A stretch of 64,000 nucleotides of DNA from Saksenaea vasiformis B4078 (GCA_000697055.1 JNDT01001912.1:62001-126000); one strand, 5' to 3'; counted from the stretch's first letter, positions 1-13,069 are shown. Notes: a model not told the origin generated them from the letters alone. Translations and numbers: made by a program.

Positions 1-1608
1 TAATTGTAAATGATTGATTTTCGTTATTCTTCCAAACTAATTGTAACATTTGCGTGCATGGCATGCCAAACTATACGGCGATCTTTTTCAGGCGGTATGG
101 CATAGTCAGCGGCTGTTACAGAAACACAGAGATGAACAGCATAAAAATGGTATTGCAAGTTATTATTTGCATGGTAATGCTTCCATGCTATCATGCAAAT
201 GTCTTGGAAAAGAGAGTCATGGATCAAGCGTGATCCGTAGAACCCCTTTTTAAAGGCACCTACGGTGGTCTCACGAAGTGGCAACCCTTATTCCTCCGGA
301 TCTTTGCCCGCCCACAAATAAAATTGACGGGCAATACTGTGATACCCTGCTGCAGTTGGCGACCATTCATTGCTAATCAATGCACAGAGCATTGTAAACT
401 AGGATAAAAACATCACCTGATCTGGCTCTTGTTCGTGTTGTTCCCGCGTCCGACAATTCGTCCACCGTCTTACCCATGGGAAACCGTTCGCTCGTCCGCA
501 ACTGCAACGCCAAAACTGTTAGGGTGGAAGGAGAGAGATTAGCCTTTTTCGTTGTTTTACACACGGACACGATGAGTCCAAACAAGAGATCAGAAGACAT
601 AGTCAATCCCAGTACCTTTGCTTGAAAACGGAGAAGTTTTAATTTATGCATCACATCTAAAACATTTTTTTACGCGTTCCGATTGGGCATTAGGAGATCT
701 TACCATTAAACGCAAATAGCATAGAAGTGATGTAATTACCGGTATGGATAATATTGTATGTGTAGGACACTAGTCCACAACAGCGTGAAACGACTATTGG
801 TCATGGTGTGACGGCAAATCCAGCATCATGGTTTTTTTTTCCCTTTTTTCGATTTTATTATCTGAAATACAATAATAAGGGAAAGATGGAGAGATGCGGA
901 AAGAAAAGATGGAGCTTGTTTTTCATTTTACAGTAGGACAAGTTTCCGACTCGACTTCTTTGTTATTATTTGTGGGTATGCAACAGGGATCCGGGGAAGC
1001 ATGCAACATCTGTTTCCTTATGTCAAGGTAAATCCGAGTTGCCGGTATTGAAGTAGAAGTCAGTCCATGGAGACAGGTTAGCCGAAACATGCCATAGACT
1101 GCACTAGAGTTTGAGCATTTTGTGCTTAATGGAAAGATCAAAAGTCCGTTTTCCGTCCGCGACATTGCCGGTCCGCCGCCTTTTTTTTTTTTTAAAAAAA
1201 AAAGATATAAAAAGACCGCTTCCCGGTACCTTACGCAGGCTATTGACCTAAAACAAGTAAAAGAACATGCAAAACTGTGACGGAAAGTGTGGCGGGTAAG
1301 GCATCGTTACGCAGCAACTGCTTTGTTTAACTCATTCTTTTGTATTCCCAGAAACTGCGGTGGTGATTGCAAGTGCACATCCTGTTCCTGCGGCAAGAAA
1401 TAGTAATAAAAACGTCTCATTTTATATGTCAAAACGAATAAACAAATCTGTCGTACGACCGTCTATCTGCAAGGCCTTCAGCACGGATACAAAGGAAGCA
1501 GTATGGTTTCCCCTTTTACGTAATATACTACTATGCTTTGTATGCGACAGAAGAATGCCAAATAAAATAAAATGTACACAAAAAAAAAAAAAGAAAAAGG
1601 AAGAAGAG
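1..1608. other. Gene-free left flank
   Basis: I see no coding region I can support here. Open frames are short, lack recognisable motifs and cannot be joined by plausible splice sites. The stretch holds ordinary low-complexity sequence, including a T11/A-rich junction near 1181-1204 and an A-rich run near 1579-1603 next to the 3' end of the neighbouring transporter gene. It may be intergenic sequence or old decayed DNA. Confidence 0.5.
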
Positions 1609-2939
1609 CTAAAGGCTTTCATCGCCATAGCCGGCTTTGCGTCGCATGCTATGGCCACGGAACTTGACGACGACATAAGCTACCATTCCCATCAGATTAA
1701 TGATAGCGAGGATGACAGATAAATAACCAGCTCCGATGCTGTTGACGACGGGCTTGGCAACAATACTTAGGACAGCAGCCATAAACATCCGACACACGTT
1801 GGAGCTTGCCGTGACAGAAGCACCCTTTCCCGGGATGGCATCCACCAGATAACCATAACCCGAAGCATAGACTTTATGTCGATTATTTGTTAGAGCCCCA
1901 GAAGAAGAAGAAGAAGAAAACATTCACTCACCTTGACTCATGCCGAAGCACACGACACCAAATCCAATAATGGGTATCCAGTAACTAAAGGCAAGCGCCA
2001 CACTCCATCCAAATAACAGCACACCAAAAGGAATAAGGATGAAACCACCAGGCCAAGCGTTCAGTGTCAATCGATCTTCTTTCCTGGGTACACCGCCACG
2101 CTGCCTCCGTGATCTCTTTAAAAGATAGTCGGATATTTTTGAAGAGAGAATAGAACCGATGATATTTCCTGTCCCTGCACCAAGGAAACTCAACCCTGAT
2201 AGAATGAACACATTAGACTCCGTCTCCTCTTTGTTTTGTTCTTACCTGTCTGCCAAGAGACAAAGCCATACGTGTCGGTATAAAGATCTGGGATGATGGT
2301 CTCAATGGTGAACATGGTACCAAAGCAAAATCCCGTTTCGATAGCGATCAGCCATACAAATGTATGTCGAAGGAGCAGAATACTTTTGAACGGATTTAGC
2401 CGCCGTTGTTCGTCTTCCGTTTCCCCGTCGTCGTCGTCGTCATCGTCGTTGTCACCGGACGCAGTGGCGACTGTACTGGATGTATTGATGACCACTTGTC
2501 CTGACGGAAGTGCACCAGCACCAGCCCCAGCAGCAGGTACAGCAGCACTACTACTACTAGTAGTAGTAGTAGTTGTCACTTCACTGTGGCTGCGCGCCAT
2601 TGTCTTCTTTTTTTCTCGTTTTGCCACGGGCAACGCGTTCCACACATGATTCAGTCGATAGGTTTCTGGTAAAAATACAAATAGGAACGAAAATAGAAAG
2701 ACACCATAGGCTGCGCAGAACCAAAACGTAGACCGCCACCCCAGCCCGCTTGTTAATCCACCGCCGATAATCGGTCCTATCCGCAAGACAATGATGATGA
2801 TGAATAATTTGGGATTGAGGTCTCCCCAGTTTCTTTAACGTTTACCTACTAAAGGTCCTAGAAACTGACCCACGAATAAAATACCAAATGCATTTCCTCG
2901 TTCTGTGATTTCCCAACAGTCAGCGACGGTCCCTATGAT

Positions 2940-2978
<39 letters not shown>

Positions 2979-3935
2979 AAACAAAGATAACCTGCATAAA
3001 CGAACGCTACATCGATATATCTTCCTCTCTATTTTTGTATAGATAACTCTTATTTACCTGCGCCCACAGACATTGTGACTAACAACAGAACATTAAGCTT
3101 TTTTCTTTTTTTTTTTACCAGAAAAAAAACACCATACCTGAAGTACCAACAGACTGTACGCATCGTAGTACAACGAGAATCCAGATATTAGAAGCAATAG
3201 CACAACCAATGGTGGCCGCAATAAAAATTAATAATGACGTTAAGTACAGAAATCTGATTTGATAAAGGGGGGTTAAGTTGATTTCAATAAAAAATTAGGT
3301 GTGTTGTCATCTTACCTCCGGATGTGATAAAAATCTGACATGGATGCCCATACAAGCGGCTGGTTTAGGAAACAAATTAAAAAAGAGTAAGACAAAACGA
3401 GTCCACAGTAAGTAAAAAAAAAAAAAAAAATCCTAGGCTTACTCCGATGCCACCAAAGAGAATGAAAAGAGAAGTCGTTAACTGGACAACGATCTCACTT
3501 GCTGCCAACTCAGTCTGAATATCAGGAATACCCGGCAACTGCCAATAACATCTTAGAAATGGACAGAAAAGAAAATGTCTTGTTTTTTGTTTTTTTGTTT
3601 TTCTTTACATAGACGGTGGAACAAAAGCCATTCAATGAGGATCCAAGGGCCAGACACGCCAAAATCCATCTCTTTTTCTGACGTGAATACAATCGTGGAT
3701 CACTCCGTACAGGTGGCTTGAACGCCATGCGTTTCTTCACAACGTGCAATATTCGTCGCCATACAGGTCTATTGGAGGTATGTGGTTGACTGGTAGGCGG
3801 ATGTGAAAGAGCGCTTGATAATTGATTCCTCGAACCATAAGGTGAATCGCTAGCCTCCGTCGTTGTTGAAGAACTGATACTGCCCGATCCATTCGTTGCT
3901 GCTGCAGTGGTTGTTGGTTTTTCGGAAGGAAGCAT
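1609..3935 (-). CDS. MFS drug:H+ antiporter, DHA1 (Qdr/Flr-like)
   Basis: This is a 12-transmembrane major facilitator, about 590 residues long, predicted to export drugs or small organic compounds by proton exchange at the plasma membrane. The hydrophilic N-terminus (about 85 residues) is Ser/Thr-rich. The next exon carries LPGIPDIQTELAAS, typical of fungal DHA1 proteins, followed by the loop segment SDFYHIRR, then TVADCWEITERGNAFGILFV, then GPIIGGGLTSGLGWRSTFWF, the DHA1 TM5 region. A Ser- and Asp-rich loop (about 2410-2580) lies between the two six-helix halves. There are at least eight exons. One, at 3058-3078, is only 21 nt long and keeps frame. The start at 3935 is the only in-frame ATG before the first helix. 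A GT dinucleotide run (2944-2974) lies in an intron. The family call is strong; the substrate is unknown. Confidence 0.88.
2944..2974. repeat. GT microsatellite
   Basis: A GT dinucleotide run of about 15 units lies inside an intron of the DHA1 transporter gene. Confidence 0.9.
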
Positions 3936-4521
3936 GATAAACTCGGAAAGATAAACTTGTAACTTATCTATTTTATAGCAACACTCTTTTTTTTATTCTT
4001 TCTTTTTTTTATATACTAAATGGATCATGAATGTGACGCATCGGCCAATTATGAAATGTCACTTTGACATTATGCGCAGGCACGTCTTTTCCGGAAGTGT
4101 AATTTTATTCGCAATGAACAGCCTATAGGTGTTTCTTTTTTTTTCTTTTTTTTCCACACTAACTACTAACAATCCTATTGTAGTTCTGTCGTACAAGGTT
4201 TTCTTCTTTTGTACTACCATTAGTAATGCAACGAGCAAATTTCTTAAATGGACGGAATAAAAAAAAAGGAGAACTTGGATTCTGTCACATTTCATTGATT
4301 TAAAAGTATACCAAAGTAAATAACGTGATCTCGCTCTCGCTCTCGCTTTGTCTCTCTCTTTCTTTTTTGAAGTAAGACCTGATCCCCCTTTTATCTACAT
4401 ACAGAAGAAGAAGAAGAAAAGGAATAGAAGCTGTTTCTTGCCTAATAGTTATTATTGAATGATTGTACAAGCCTTTTTTTTTCATTTCTTATTTCTCATT
4501 TCTCATTTTTCATTTTTTTTT
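3936..4521. other. Intergenic, T-rich, no gene
   Basis: This stretch is the upstream region of the DHA1 transporter and the downstream region of the kinesin gene, both on the minus strand. It is rich in T and CT runs (for example 4328-4365). Short open frames are low complexity and are not supported as genes. Confidence 0.5.
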
Positions 4522-7500
4522 CTAATCCGTGTTCCGCACAGACGATGCTTTGGCATTCGTCATGATCTTATCCAACGAAGCCTCGTTTAATAAGATGCCT
4601 TCTGTTGCAGCCTTCCGCAGAGCATTGACTAACTGTCGCATATGAGTACTCATTGTAGCCACTTCTTCGTTGCGTTTTTTAATAAACTGCGCCTGGCTTT
4701 CATTTGTCTCTTCCACTTTCTTGCGTGCATCGATTGCGGCTGCCTCTCTGCGCTTCAGCTGCTGTACTTCGCGTTCCGACGTGGCAACGGCTTCCCGCGC
4801 TTTGTCGGCCTCCTGTTTCATTGCTTTCTGCATCTGTTTTTTCTCCTGTTTAAGCGTTTCGATGTTTGTGCGGAGCCGGTTGATCAAACCCTCGGCTTTG
4901 GTACGCGCTGTCTGCATGGAATTCGTGGCTTGGGTATACTTTCGTCGTAATTCCTGGTTTTCATTGACCAACCGTTTCATCTTAGCCTCGTACAGACTGC
5001 GCACTTCCTGTGCTTGGCGGGCCTCCCGGAGCTGCAGAATGTTTTGTGGTCGGGACGCACCCGTTGTTGTTGTTGTTGTTCGTGAGGCGGCTGGTGCCTT
5101 CCGAAGGGCCAGATCGCGTTCGCGTTGCATTTCATAGAGATGTTCCTGTAACCGTTGAAGCTTTTCCTCATAACTACTTCGCATTTGCGCATATTCATCT
5201 TCGGATTTCTCCAGCTGGCCAACCAATTCCTTTTTCACCAAGATATCCGCCTGTACCTGATGAAGCATTTTCAGCAAATCCTTGCTTCGCCGACGTCCAT
5301 CACGCGATCGGCTGGCTGTGGTAGTCCAGCTCGAAGTCAATCGTGATGTCGCTATGGAATTGTCCGAATCGTCGAGAAGCGAATCCGTCCATGACAAAGA
5401 TTCCCGTTTCGTCGATCCATTGGTGGACTGCGTCTTGGGCGCATCCGTCCAGGTAGGCACAGCCTAAGGTTAGGTTGCTTTTGCATTAAAATCAACCAAT
5501 CGCAATGCAAATGGATAAAAATAAAAAGAAGTTTACGTACCAAAGCCTCCAAATCATCCTCCTCCTCCTCCTCCTCCTCCTCCTCCTCCTCATGTGGCTG
5601 GACCGCATTGGTGAGATTGGCAGGGCTGATGGGTGAGTCTGGAAGCATCTCCGCTGGCATGTTTGGTTTATCAACGAAAGGTTCGTCTTCGCGCGGAGGA
5701 TGATCATTTGATGATCTAGACTTTGCATGTGATATATCCCTTGTTTCATCTTGCAACTGTGACATAAACAATACATTGTTTGCATATGCGCTAAGTAAAA
5801 TTTAGAATACACAACAAAAGACCCTACCCCTAAGCCGTTTACCTCACGTTGCTTTTTTCTTCTGTGTCGCTGGGACGCGTCCATTTCTGACTAACAACGT
5901 CAAGACAGGACAGTCAATTCAAACCTGCTTTTTCTTTTCTTCTCTGCCACGTACCTCCTCCTTTTCAATGGGATCGTTGTCGTTGTCATTGTCGTCGTCG
6001 TCAAGACACGTACGGTCGCGTCGCAACGCATCCAACAGTTCCTCAATATCCCCACCGTTGACAAATCCGTTTCTAAGAGGGGAACGCACGCCGTTGCTGT
6101 AAAGACTCTTTTTACGGGTTGCCGACAAGGTTTTCATTCGAAGAGCCACTGGCACATGTTTGATCTTTTGACGTCGGCCAGAGGATGTCGACGCGACCCG
6201 GAACGATCTGTCCAACAGAAATGCACTGTCAAAACTGCGACGAGGGAATGCCCCGTATCGGCCAGGAAGGGAGGCCGAATTGGATGCATGGGCTTTGGGA
6301 GGAGGAGGCGTATAATTATTATTTGATTGCTGGCTGAACTGGGTCGATTCAATGTATGCAAGTCGACTGTGTGCTTCCTTTACTTCTAATTTAAGACTCT
6401 GGATTGTTTCTGCGTACTGACGAATTAATGGATGCGCGTAGATCTGTTCGTCCACTTCCTCCTTGGATGCATTATTACTATTCAGCCGGACTACCAACGT
6501 GTCTCGTTCACTTTGGGCTTCTGCGAGCTCTCTGGATAGCTCTTGTGCATGAATACGCGTCTCCGCCAGCTGATTCTTTAGCGTTTTTAATTCGCCGTCA
6601 GCCGACCCATTGTGAACTTGACGTAGCATGGCTATCTGCAGCTTGAACTGTGCCACCTGGCTCCTCAGGTAAGTCAACTCCTCTGGACTGCCCTCATAGT
6701 CATGGTTTATCTCCACGCGATTCTCGATATGTCGCGCGCGATTGGCATACTTCAATGTGTTGAGGGTCTCAAGATAATCCAATTCGCAGGGGCTGATGCA
6801 GGCAAGCATCAAGGTATGGCTATTGCCACCCAAACTATCCTGCAACAGGCGTGTCAGCTTGCTGTCTCTGTAAGGCACATGTGACCCTTTTCGCGATTCG
6901 TCACCAAGCGCAGAAATAACATTGCCAAGGGAAAGCAGTCCAGTGTTGATAGAGATTCCCTCCTTTTGACGATCACCCTGTGCATTGGTACGTTTCAACT
7001 ACAGCCTAGTTAGGAAAAGGGTTCGTTCGTTCGTTCGTTTTCTACTGAGTTACCCTTTCTGAGCCTGCCAGGTCTACAAAATGAAATTTGGATACAATGC
7101 GTTTGACACCTAAAGACGCCGCATCCTCCTGGTTTGGCACATCCTGTTCCACCATGTGTTGTTGTTTTAGCATCACGGTAAAAATAGCATGGGAACGCGA
7201 CGAAGACATATTCATCTCCGTCGAACCCGTTGTACGGTAATGAGCACCTTTGGCTAGCCAGCTGTGTAAAAAGATTTCCAAGTTAGCCACGGCGTTATTC
7301 CAAACACGCACGCTCTTCTATTGCTTTACCCTAGAAGTTCCTGTGCATTTTGGACGCGTTCTTCGCGTACATTGGTGCAGTAGATCCTGCCCTGGTTATC
7401 TTCACGTATGGAGGGATGGTCATCCACGTCTTCTTTTTTTGCTTGAGCAAGTAGGTCGTTAATGTCTTCATTGTGGATCTCCAGAAATGAAATATGGACT

Positions 7501-8338
7501 TGAAAGGTGTCAGAATCGCCGTGTAATTGTTTCAACTTTTCAAAGAGCGAACTTGCAAAGCGTTGGAGAATGCCTGTCTCGCATTGACTTAAACATAAAT
7601 GTAGTTGCTTTTGTTTTTTTTTTATTCACGTCGTACACTACCTTGATGATCCATATCTGTCATTGATTGCAAGCCTGTGCCCATGCTGTACGTTTTACCA
7701 GAACGAGTTTGCCTGTAGAGATAGAGAAAGATAAAAAAAAAAAAAGAGAGAGAGAGAAGAATAAATAGACTGAATAATATTTATCTTCAGTGTAGTGAGG
7801 CCAGGAGATGCGAAAAGGTTTATAAAAAAGGGGGAGGTGGGAAGGCACTTTCAGGGTCAACAAGGGTTTTTTTAACAACCCTACGTTGAATAAGGTGTCA
7901 GTTCTCTGGTTGTATATTTACCCATATGCCAGTACGGTGACATTATTCCTAAGCACACAATAGTAAAAAAAAAAAAAAAAGGGGACGCATTAAAAAAATA
8001 ATCATCATAATCGTAATAATAATAATAAGGAATCAAAACGTTGCGGCGTACCCTTCCGAAAAACGGTCCAGAAGCGGAGTGATACTGCCAGCATAAAGCT
8101 CTTCCTGGGTCGAACGGGAGGGGTAGACGTAGTCAAATGTGAAGGACCGGTCTGTACCAACAATGATCCGAGGTTCATCTTTTACATAGGTAATACATTC
8201 TTTCGCACCAACCAGCTGCTCCTCTGTGGAGAGTGGTCTTACTCGCAATGCCACCCTTTTTGGAACAAGTAAAAAGGGTCAGATGATCCGCCCATGGGTT
8301 TCATTCAATGACCATTACCTAACAGCAGTGGTTGCCAT
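4522..8338 (-). CDS. Kinesin-4 family motor protein
   Basis: This is a plus-end-directed microtubule motor of the KIF4/KIF21 group. The first exon (8338-8322) encodes MATTAV and splices in frame to [14 protein letters not shown]. The motor shows [14 protein letters not shown] (P-loop), [27 protein letters not shown] (switch I), [10 protein letters not shown] (switch II) and the conserved [19 protein letters not shown]. The neck continues as [16 protein letters not shown]. After the motor come coiled coils rich in Glu, Gln and Lys, including [20 protein letters not shown] near the end, a segment shared by KIF4-type stalks. An acidic Glu run (about 5556-5591) lies between them. The protein stops at 4522 soon after the second coiled coil, and no Cys-rich chromokinesin tail is visible. 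The third P-loop 'x' is Arg rather than the usual Gly. Family assignment is firm; several internal intron borders are approximate. Confidence 0.9.
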
Positions 8339-8968
8339 GGCGTGGGGAGATAAATGAGGTGTATCTAAGGTAAGGTATATAGGTATGTGTGTTGTGTGTG
8401 TAAAGGTAAAAAAAAAATGTGTATGTATTATGTATGTAGGTTGTGCACTACACTGGGAAAATAAAAAAAAAAAGAAATAAAAGCTGCGATTCGTTAGTTA
8501 GTTAGTTAGTTAGTTAGTGTGTGTGTGTGTGTGTACTAGGTGAGGGACCGTCTGCTGCTGGTGCTGCTGCTTTCCAAATGGATGGATGATTATTGGGTGC
8601 ACACATTAACCTACGGGTGCATAGCCCAAAAAAGACAAGACGGCCGCGCGCGGCAAAATGTTTTATTTTTAGGCGCCGACTATGTTGCGGGACGCGCTTT
8701 TTGCCTGAGATGAGAGAGAGAGAGAGACGGATGGCTGATCAGCCGAAATGGGGAATGGCTTGCACACACGCAGAAACAGACAGAGAGTGGGTGTAACTTA
8801 ACAAATCGATCAGGTTCCAGGCCCCCAAATTCACCCCAAGCTGTTTGAGCAGGATCGGGGCCTTTTGCTTTATACTGTCATCATGCCGACGGGCCACGTT
8901 GGCTATATATATACCACCCGTCTGGTCTTTTTTTGACCTTCACCATTCTTTTCCTCCTTTTTTCCATC
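8339..8968. other. Divergent promoter region
   Basis: This interval separates the kinesin gene (minus) from the small gene at 8969 (plus). It holds a GTTA tetranucleotide run followed by GT repeats (about 8494-8533) and a short GA run (about 8711-8725). No coding sequence is supported. Confidence 0.5.
8904..8913 (+). promoter_or_regulatory. Possible TATA element
   Basis: A ten-base alternating TA run starts 65 bases upstream of the ATG at 8969 and sits in otherwise GC-richer sequence, a reasonable distance for a TATA box feeding a short leader. This is inferred from position and composition only. Confidence 0.45.
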
Positions 8969-9250
8969 ATGGCTCTCGAAGATACCAATGCTCGCCGTAA
9001 CTCGTTCTCATCCTTCGTCAAACAATTATTTCTACTCGTCTCACCATCCAATGCAACCGACCGTAATCATAACGACGACGATACGAGTTCTGTCGATGTA
9101 AAAACCCATAGTCCTTTCGAAGACCTTTATTTCTCTTTTCCCGCCTTCGAAGAATTCGAGTCTGAGTCAAATTGTCCCACCACTTGTAGTCAGCACCATC
9201 AACGAGAAACGAATACCTTTATCGTTGAATCCAGGCGGATTATGTGCTAA
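8969..9250 (+). CDS. Small hypothetical protein (93 aa)
   Basis: This is a single-exon open frame of 93 codons. The ATG at 8969 follows a CT-rich leader and a TATA-like element at 8904-8913, which is why I prefer it to the earlier in-frame non-ATG codon. The protein is hydrophilic. It opens MALEDTNARRNSFSSFVKQL and continues into a Ser/Asp/His-rich centre, an acidic and aromatic stretch (FEDLYFSFPAFEEFES) and a Cys-containing tail. No signal peptide, membrane segment or domain is recognised. It is divergent from the kinesin gene. The promoter layout argues for a real gene, but there is no homology evidence. Confidence 0.5.
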   Translation: MALEDTNARRNSFSSFVKQLFLLVSPSNATDRNHNDDDTSSVDVKTHSPFEDLYFSFPAFEEFESESNCPTTCSQHHQRETNTFIVESRRIMC

Positions 9251-10226
9251 AAATCATCCCAACATTATTATTATCTCTCATAACTATTATTCCCCATATT
9301 TCCTCTTCCTCTTCTTCTTTTACTGACCCTGAGGGTCCATTGCAAAGATGTTTTACCCTTTTTTTTAACTATCTTGTGCTTGCTGTATGATACATGTTTT
9401 TTCTTTTCCTTTTCCCTTTTCCCTTCTTCTTTTCCATTTAACCAACCCAGACATGAACCCCTTTTCTTGTCAGCTCTGTATATGATCTCTCAAATCTATT
9501 AGTTTATTTCCAAACCCATAATTAAATTTTTGTAATGAACCACAAGACTTTGAAAGTCTCAGGTTGACATTGTGCAGTTTTTGTTCTATTACTCTCTTGG
9601 CAGATAGGGGGAATGTGAATGTGAGAGGGTTGTCTTTTTGCTCTGTGTGATGACTATTTCTTCACCAGCCACGAGGTTTGCCCATTTAGAAAAAACAGAA
9701 AAAAAAAGTTTTTCAGTAGCCGGTTGAACATAGCATGCGCCATGTCAGGCGCGATTGGCCAGAGAGATCCACAACCCCTGTTATCATCCTTTAACTTCCC
9801 GAAATCTATTCTTCTTTCTATCAATCATTCCAATGCCCCTGTCTTAGTTAGGTGTGTGTGTGTCCCCTTGGTAATTGCGCTGTTTTCTATGGCAAATATG
9901 CCTCGTCTTTTGCATAATGAGATAAAATAAAATTTTAATCATGAACGAACAGCATACTGGTACGTAACTGTATTGTACTGATTTAGAACGCAGCTCGTGA
10001 CAATGGATCTGGGACAGAACGGTGGAAAGTACGGTCCATGCTTTATGAAGTTCAGTATGGTGAAACTGCGCATCTAAAGTCATGTGGACTGCGACTCATT
10101 ATTATTACGAGATCGCCGCAGCGCAACCTAGGTCCAGTGACCTATCCACCTAAAAAAGAAAAGAGCAGAAAAAAAACGTGAATGGGCTCACTCATCATGA
10201 CTCACGCGTGCTCGCGCATTGTGTGT

Positions 10227-10274
<48 letters not shown>

Positions 10275-11090
10275 ATATGTGTACGTGTGTATATAGGAGG
10301 AGAATAGTATTTTTTTAACTGACAAACAGAGATGACCCAATGGTGTAATGATGATAATCATGTATGAAGATGAGTTTTTATGAGTCAGGCCTGAACTGGG
10401 TTCCCCTCCCCTTCCCTGCTCCCCTGTAGTGAACCAGGCTTTACTACTACTTACTACCATAAAACCAATGGTAATCCAATTGGTCCATCTTTATTTTTTT
10501 CCCTTAAGAAGAATTTAGATGAACATACCTTCCGTCAACCATCTGACTGACTGATCCGTTCCTATTTTACTGACAATCAAGGATTCTCTCTCTTTCTCAT
10601 CGAATCCTAATTTACGCAAGGTTATCTCAACCATTTTCTTTTTTAATTAAACAACCCTCGTGTCTTTGTAACTCTCTTCTTCATCGCCACTTCCCTTATC
10701 CAAGCAACCGTTTTCACTACCAACCAAGGGGAGACAAAAAAAAAGAAAAAAGAAAGAAAAAACGGGGATGAGGGTCGTAAGCTGATAATAGGAAAGAAGG
10801 AGAGAAAACCAGCAAACACAATGGAGGGAGAAGCAGCAAACCGAGAACAGTTAGAGAGAAAAAAAAAATTCAGATGCTTTCCCACCCATCGTATGTATTT
10901 GTTTGTAAAAATGAAATAGCAAGAAATATACAGGTTTGGCTGTGGGCCATCGATTATCTAACTCTATCAGGGACAGAATGTATCGCTTGAATTGGGAATT
11001 TTTGAGATGTTTATCGTGGTTCAAAGGACAAAAAAGCCCATTCATGTGTCAACAAGTAAAAATTCACACCATCGGCTGAAACTATTTGTT
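9251..11090. other. Gene-poor stretch
   Basis: No gene is supported. Landmarks are a long GT/GTAT run (10220-10280), T-rich tracts, and an A/G-rich stretch near 10735-10870. Open frames on both strands near 9720-10090 are uninterrupted for 60-80 codons but show no recognisable motif, and their splice signals do not join them to anything. Confidence 0.45.
10220..10280. repeat. GT/GTAT microsatellite
   Basis: A GT run interrupted by AT steps lies in the gene-poor 9.2-11 kb stretch. Confidence 0.9.
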
Positions 11091-11102
11091 TCCACATTCT
11101 TT

Positions 11103-12180
11103 TGGTTTATTCATTTGCATCGCTCGTTACACCTACCGTAAACGTTGATAGGACCATTTGCTCCCGTTGATAGAGCATGTCCAATTCTGTCGGTACAACT
11201 CCGATAAAAGCAATGCAATAGAACCTATTGGGAGTCAATGAGTCAGGATGATGTGAAACCGAAATGGACGAAACAATCAACTCTACTCCTAGTAAAAGGC
11301 ATCAGAAAGTCTCTTTTTCTTTTTTTCACATGGTCTATCGATAGCTAAATAATGCAACGTGTACAGTCTAGCAAAGCAAGCAAGCAAGCTGTGATGTAGC
11401 TGCAGCCCTAAAGTGGGCTTCCGCTAGGAGACGAAAAAAAAAAAAGCATGGGTGATCATTTTACTGATGAGACAATCAATTGTTCAGCACGAAAACGGTT
11501 AACATAAACGGGTTTGCAGAAAGCACCAATGAAAATGGCTCGTCCTTCTTTACAATGGCCAAGAAATAGGTTTCCATGTCGGAAAGTCATAGATGGTTTA
11601 TTTAGAGCAGCAGGAGCAAAGGGAAAAAATGTTGCTCTGTTTCATTGGATGAAAATGCTTTGCTAATGGAATGAACGGAGTGTGACAAAGCCCTTGTAAA
11701 GTCCAAGGACACGCGGTTACGCTTTGTACCACTTTGACACGCGCTGTGTCACTCATACGCTTGCTCCGAAGTGCACCTAGTATGATGAAAACGTGTCGAA
11801 ATGAACCTACCAAAAAATGACGTACATCAACGTCATTAGCAAGTAATACATTGGGGAACCTGCGTTCAGTGTACATGTGAAGCAAGAGTGATGGCAGAAG
11901 TGCTCTTCTTTTGCCCAATAGAACAGTGGGAAACATAATCCTTCCGCTAAGCCTCCAACCATGGTAAAATTCTTAAAATCCAGCTGTGTCTGAAAGAAGA
12001 GAATTCAAAGGTATCTCTCTTTTTTTTTTGGCTGCGGGTACAGGTTAGATTGAAGGAAGGAGACGCCTTTTGTTGTTGTGTAGCAGCGGGCGCATAGCCT
12101 AAAATGGTTGCCCTATTTGGAACAATGTGGGCATTCGTGTAAAATCATCATCATTATTATTATTATTCATAAGGAGAACC
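11103..12180 (-). other. Possible degraded or unrecognised multi-exon gene
   Basis: Several stretches read like exons on the minus strand, but I could not join them into one frame. Around 12160-12060 one frame gives a paired-cysteine pattern, CPHC, then a TAG, then HFRLCARCYT, resembling a zinc ribbon. After a CAG acceptor near 11990 another frame reads KNFTMVGGLAEGLCFPLFYW and stays open to an apparent GTAGGT donor near 11810. At 11620-11460 a third frame includes HGNLFLGHCKEGRAIFIGAF. At 11219-11110, after a CAATAG acceptor, a last segment includes VVPTELDMLYQREQMVLSTF and ends at TAA. Overlapping frames compete and no splice model is consistent, so this may be a pseudogene, a gene with unusual splicing, or chance. 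Confidence 0.25.
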
Positions 12181-13069
12181 TTTTTCATTTAATTGTTATA
12201 CTCTGACTTTGCCACGTTTTTTAATCATTTATTGGCTTGTCTTATCCTATGTACCAAGAAAAATAAAAAATAAAAACGGCGACATTTTGAACTGCAGCCT
12301 ATCATTTTGAATTCCAAACTTTGGTAACGCGTTCTTTTAGAGGACCGCACAAAAAAAAAAGGTCGGGTTATGTAGTGTTCATTCCACTGTCGGGAGTTCA
12401 TGGAACGTGGGTCGGTTACTGTTTTAACAGAAGAAGAGGATTAAAGCAGGTGATAATGATCATTTCTTTTTTCTTTTCTTTTTTTTCTTTTCATTACTTA
12501 AACCCATCGTCAAAGAAAAAAGAGCAAAAAGGGAGGAAAAAGGGGAAAGGGGAGTCTGAGCGGTGTGTAGATAGATAGAGAGAAAAGAGAGAGAGAGACA
12601 GACAGATTATTATTATTACTGTGTCGTGTGAGTAACGATTCCTTTTATGTATATCAGCAAGTACCACTTAATTGTAGTGTGATCGTATTGGAAACGCCAG
12701 CAAACCGTTTTTACGCCTGGCTCTTAATGTTGGTCACCGCCAAATCGTGATTCGTTCCAACCATCCCGAGACTGGGGAAAAAAAAGATTCAACTGTCCAA
12801 TAAACACGCGTAATAAATGAATGTCCGCTTAAACCAAGATAAAGTTTTCCTGTCATCGGTATCGGACTTTTTTTTTACTGTTGACAGTTTTTTAAAAAAA
12901 AATAATTTCGGAGATGTGAACGGATAGAGAAGAAAAAGAGTAAAGGTGGACCACACGACTCATGTTCTGGGCGTGTTACCTTTTTCTTCTTTTCTTTTTT
13001 TTTTTATTTTTTATTTTTATTTTTCTTTTCCCTCTTCTCTCTCTCTTTCTTTTATCACTCTCCTCTCAA
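12181..13069. other. Upstream region of PRM10-like gene
   Basis: No separate gene is seen. The segment has T/C-rich tracts and ends in a pyrimidine-rich leader (about 12980-13068) directly before the ATG at 13070, a common form of fungal core promoter or 5' leader. Confidence 0.5.

Noticed and set aside
12962..13069. An upstream in-frame ATG that would give the PRM10-like protein a hydrophobic leader
   Set aside because: The extra residues come from a T/C-rich tract that looks like a 5' leader; family members begin with a hydrophilic N-terminus.
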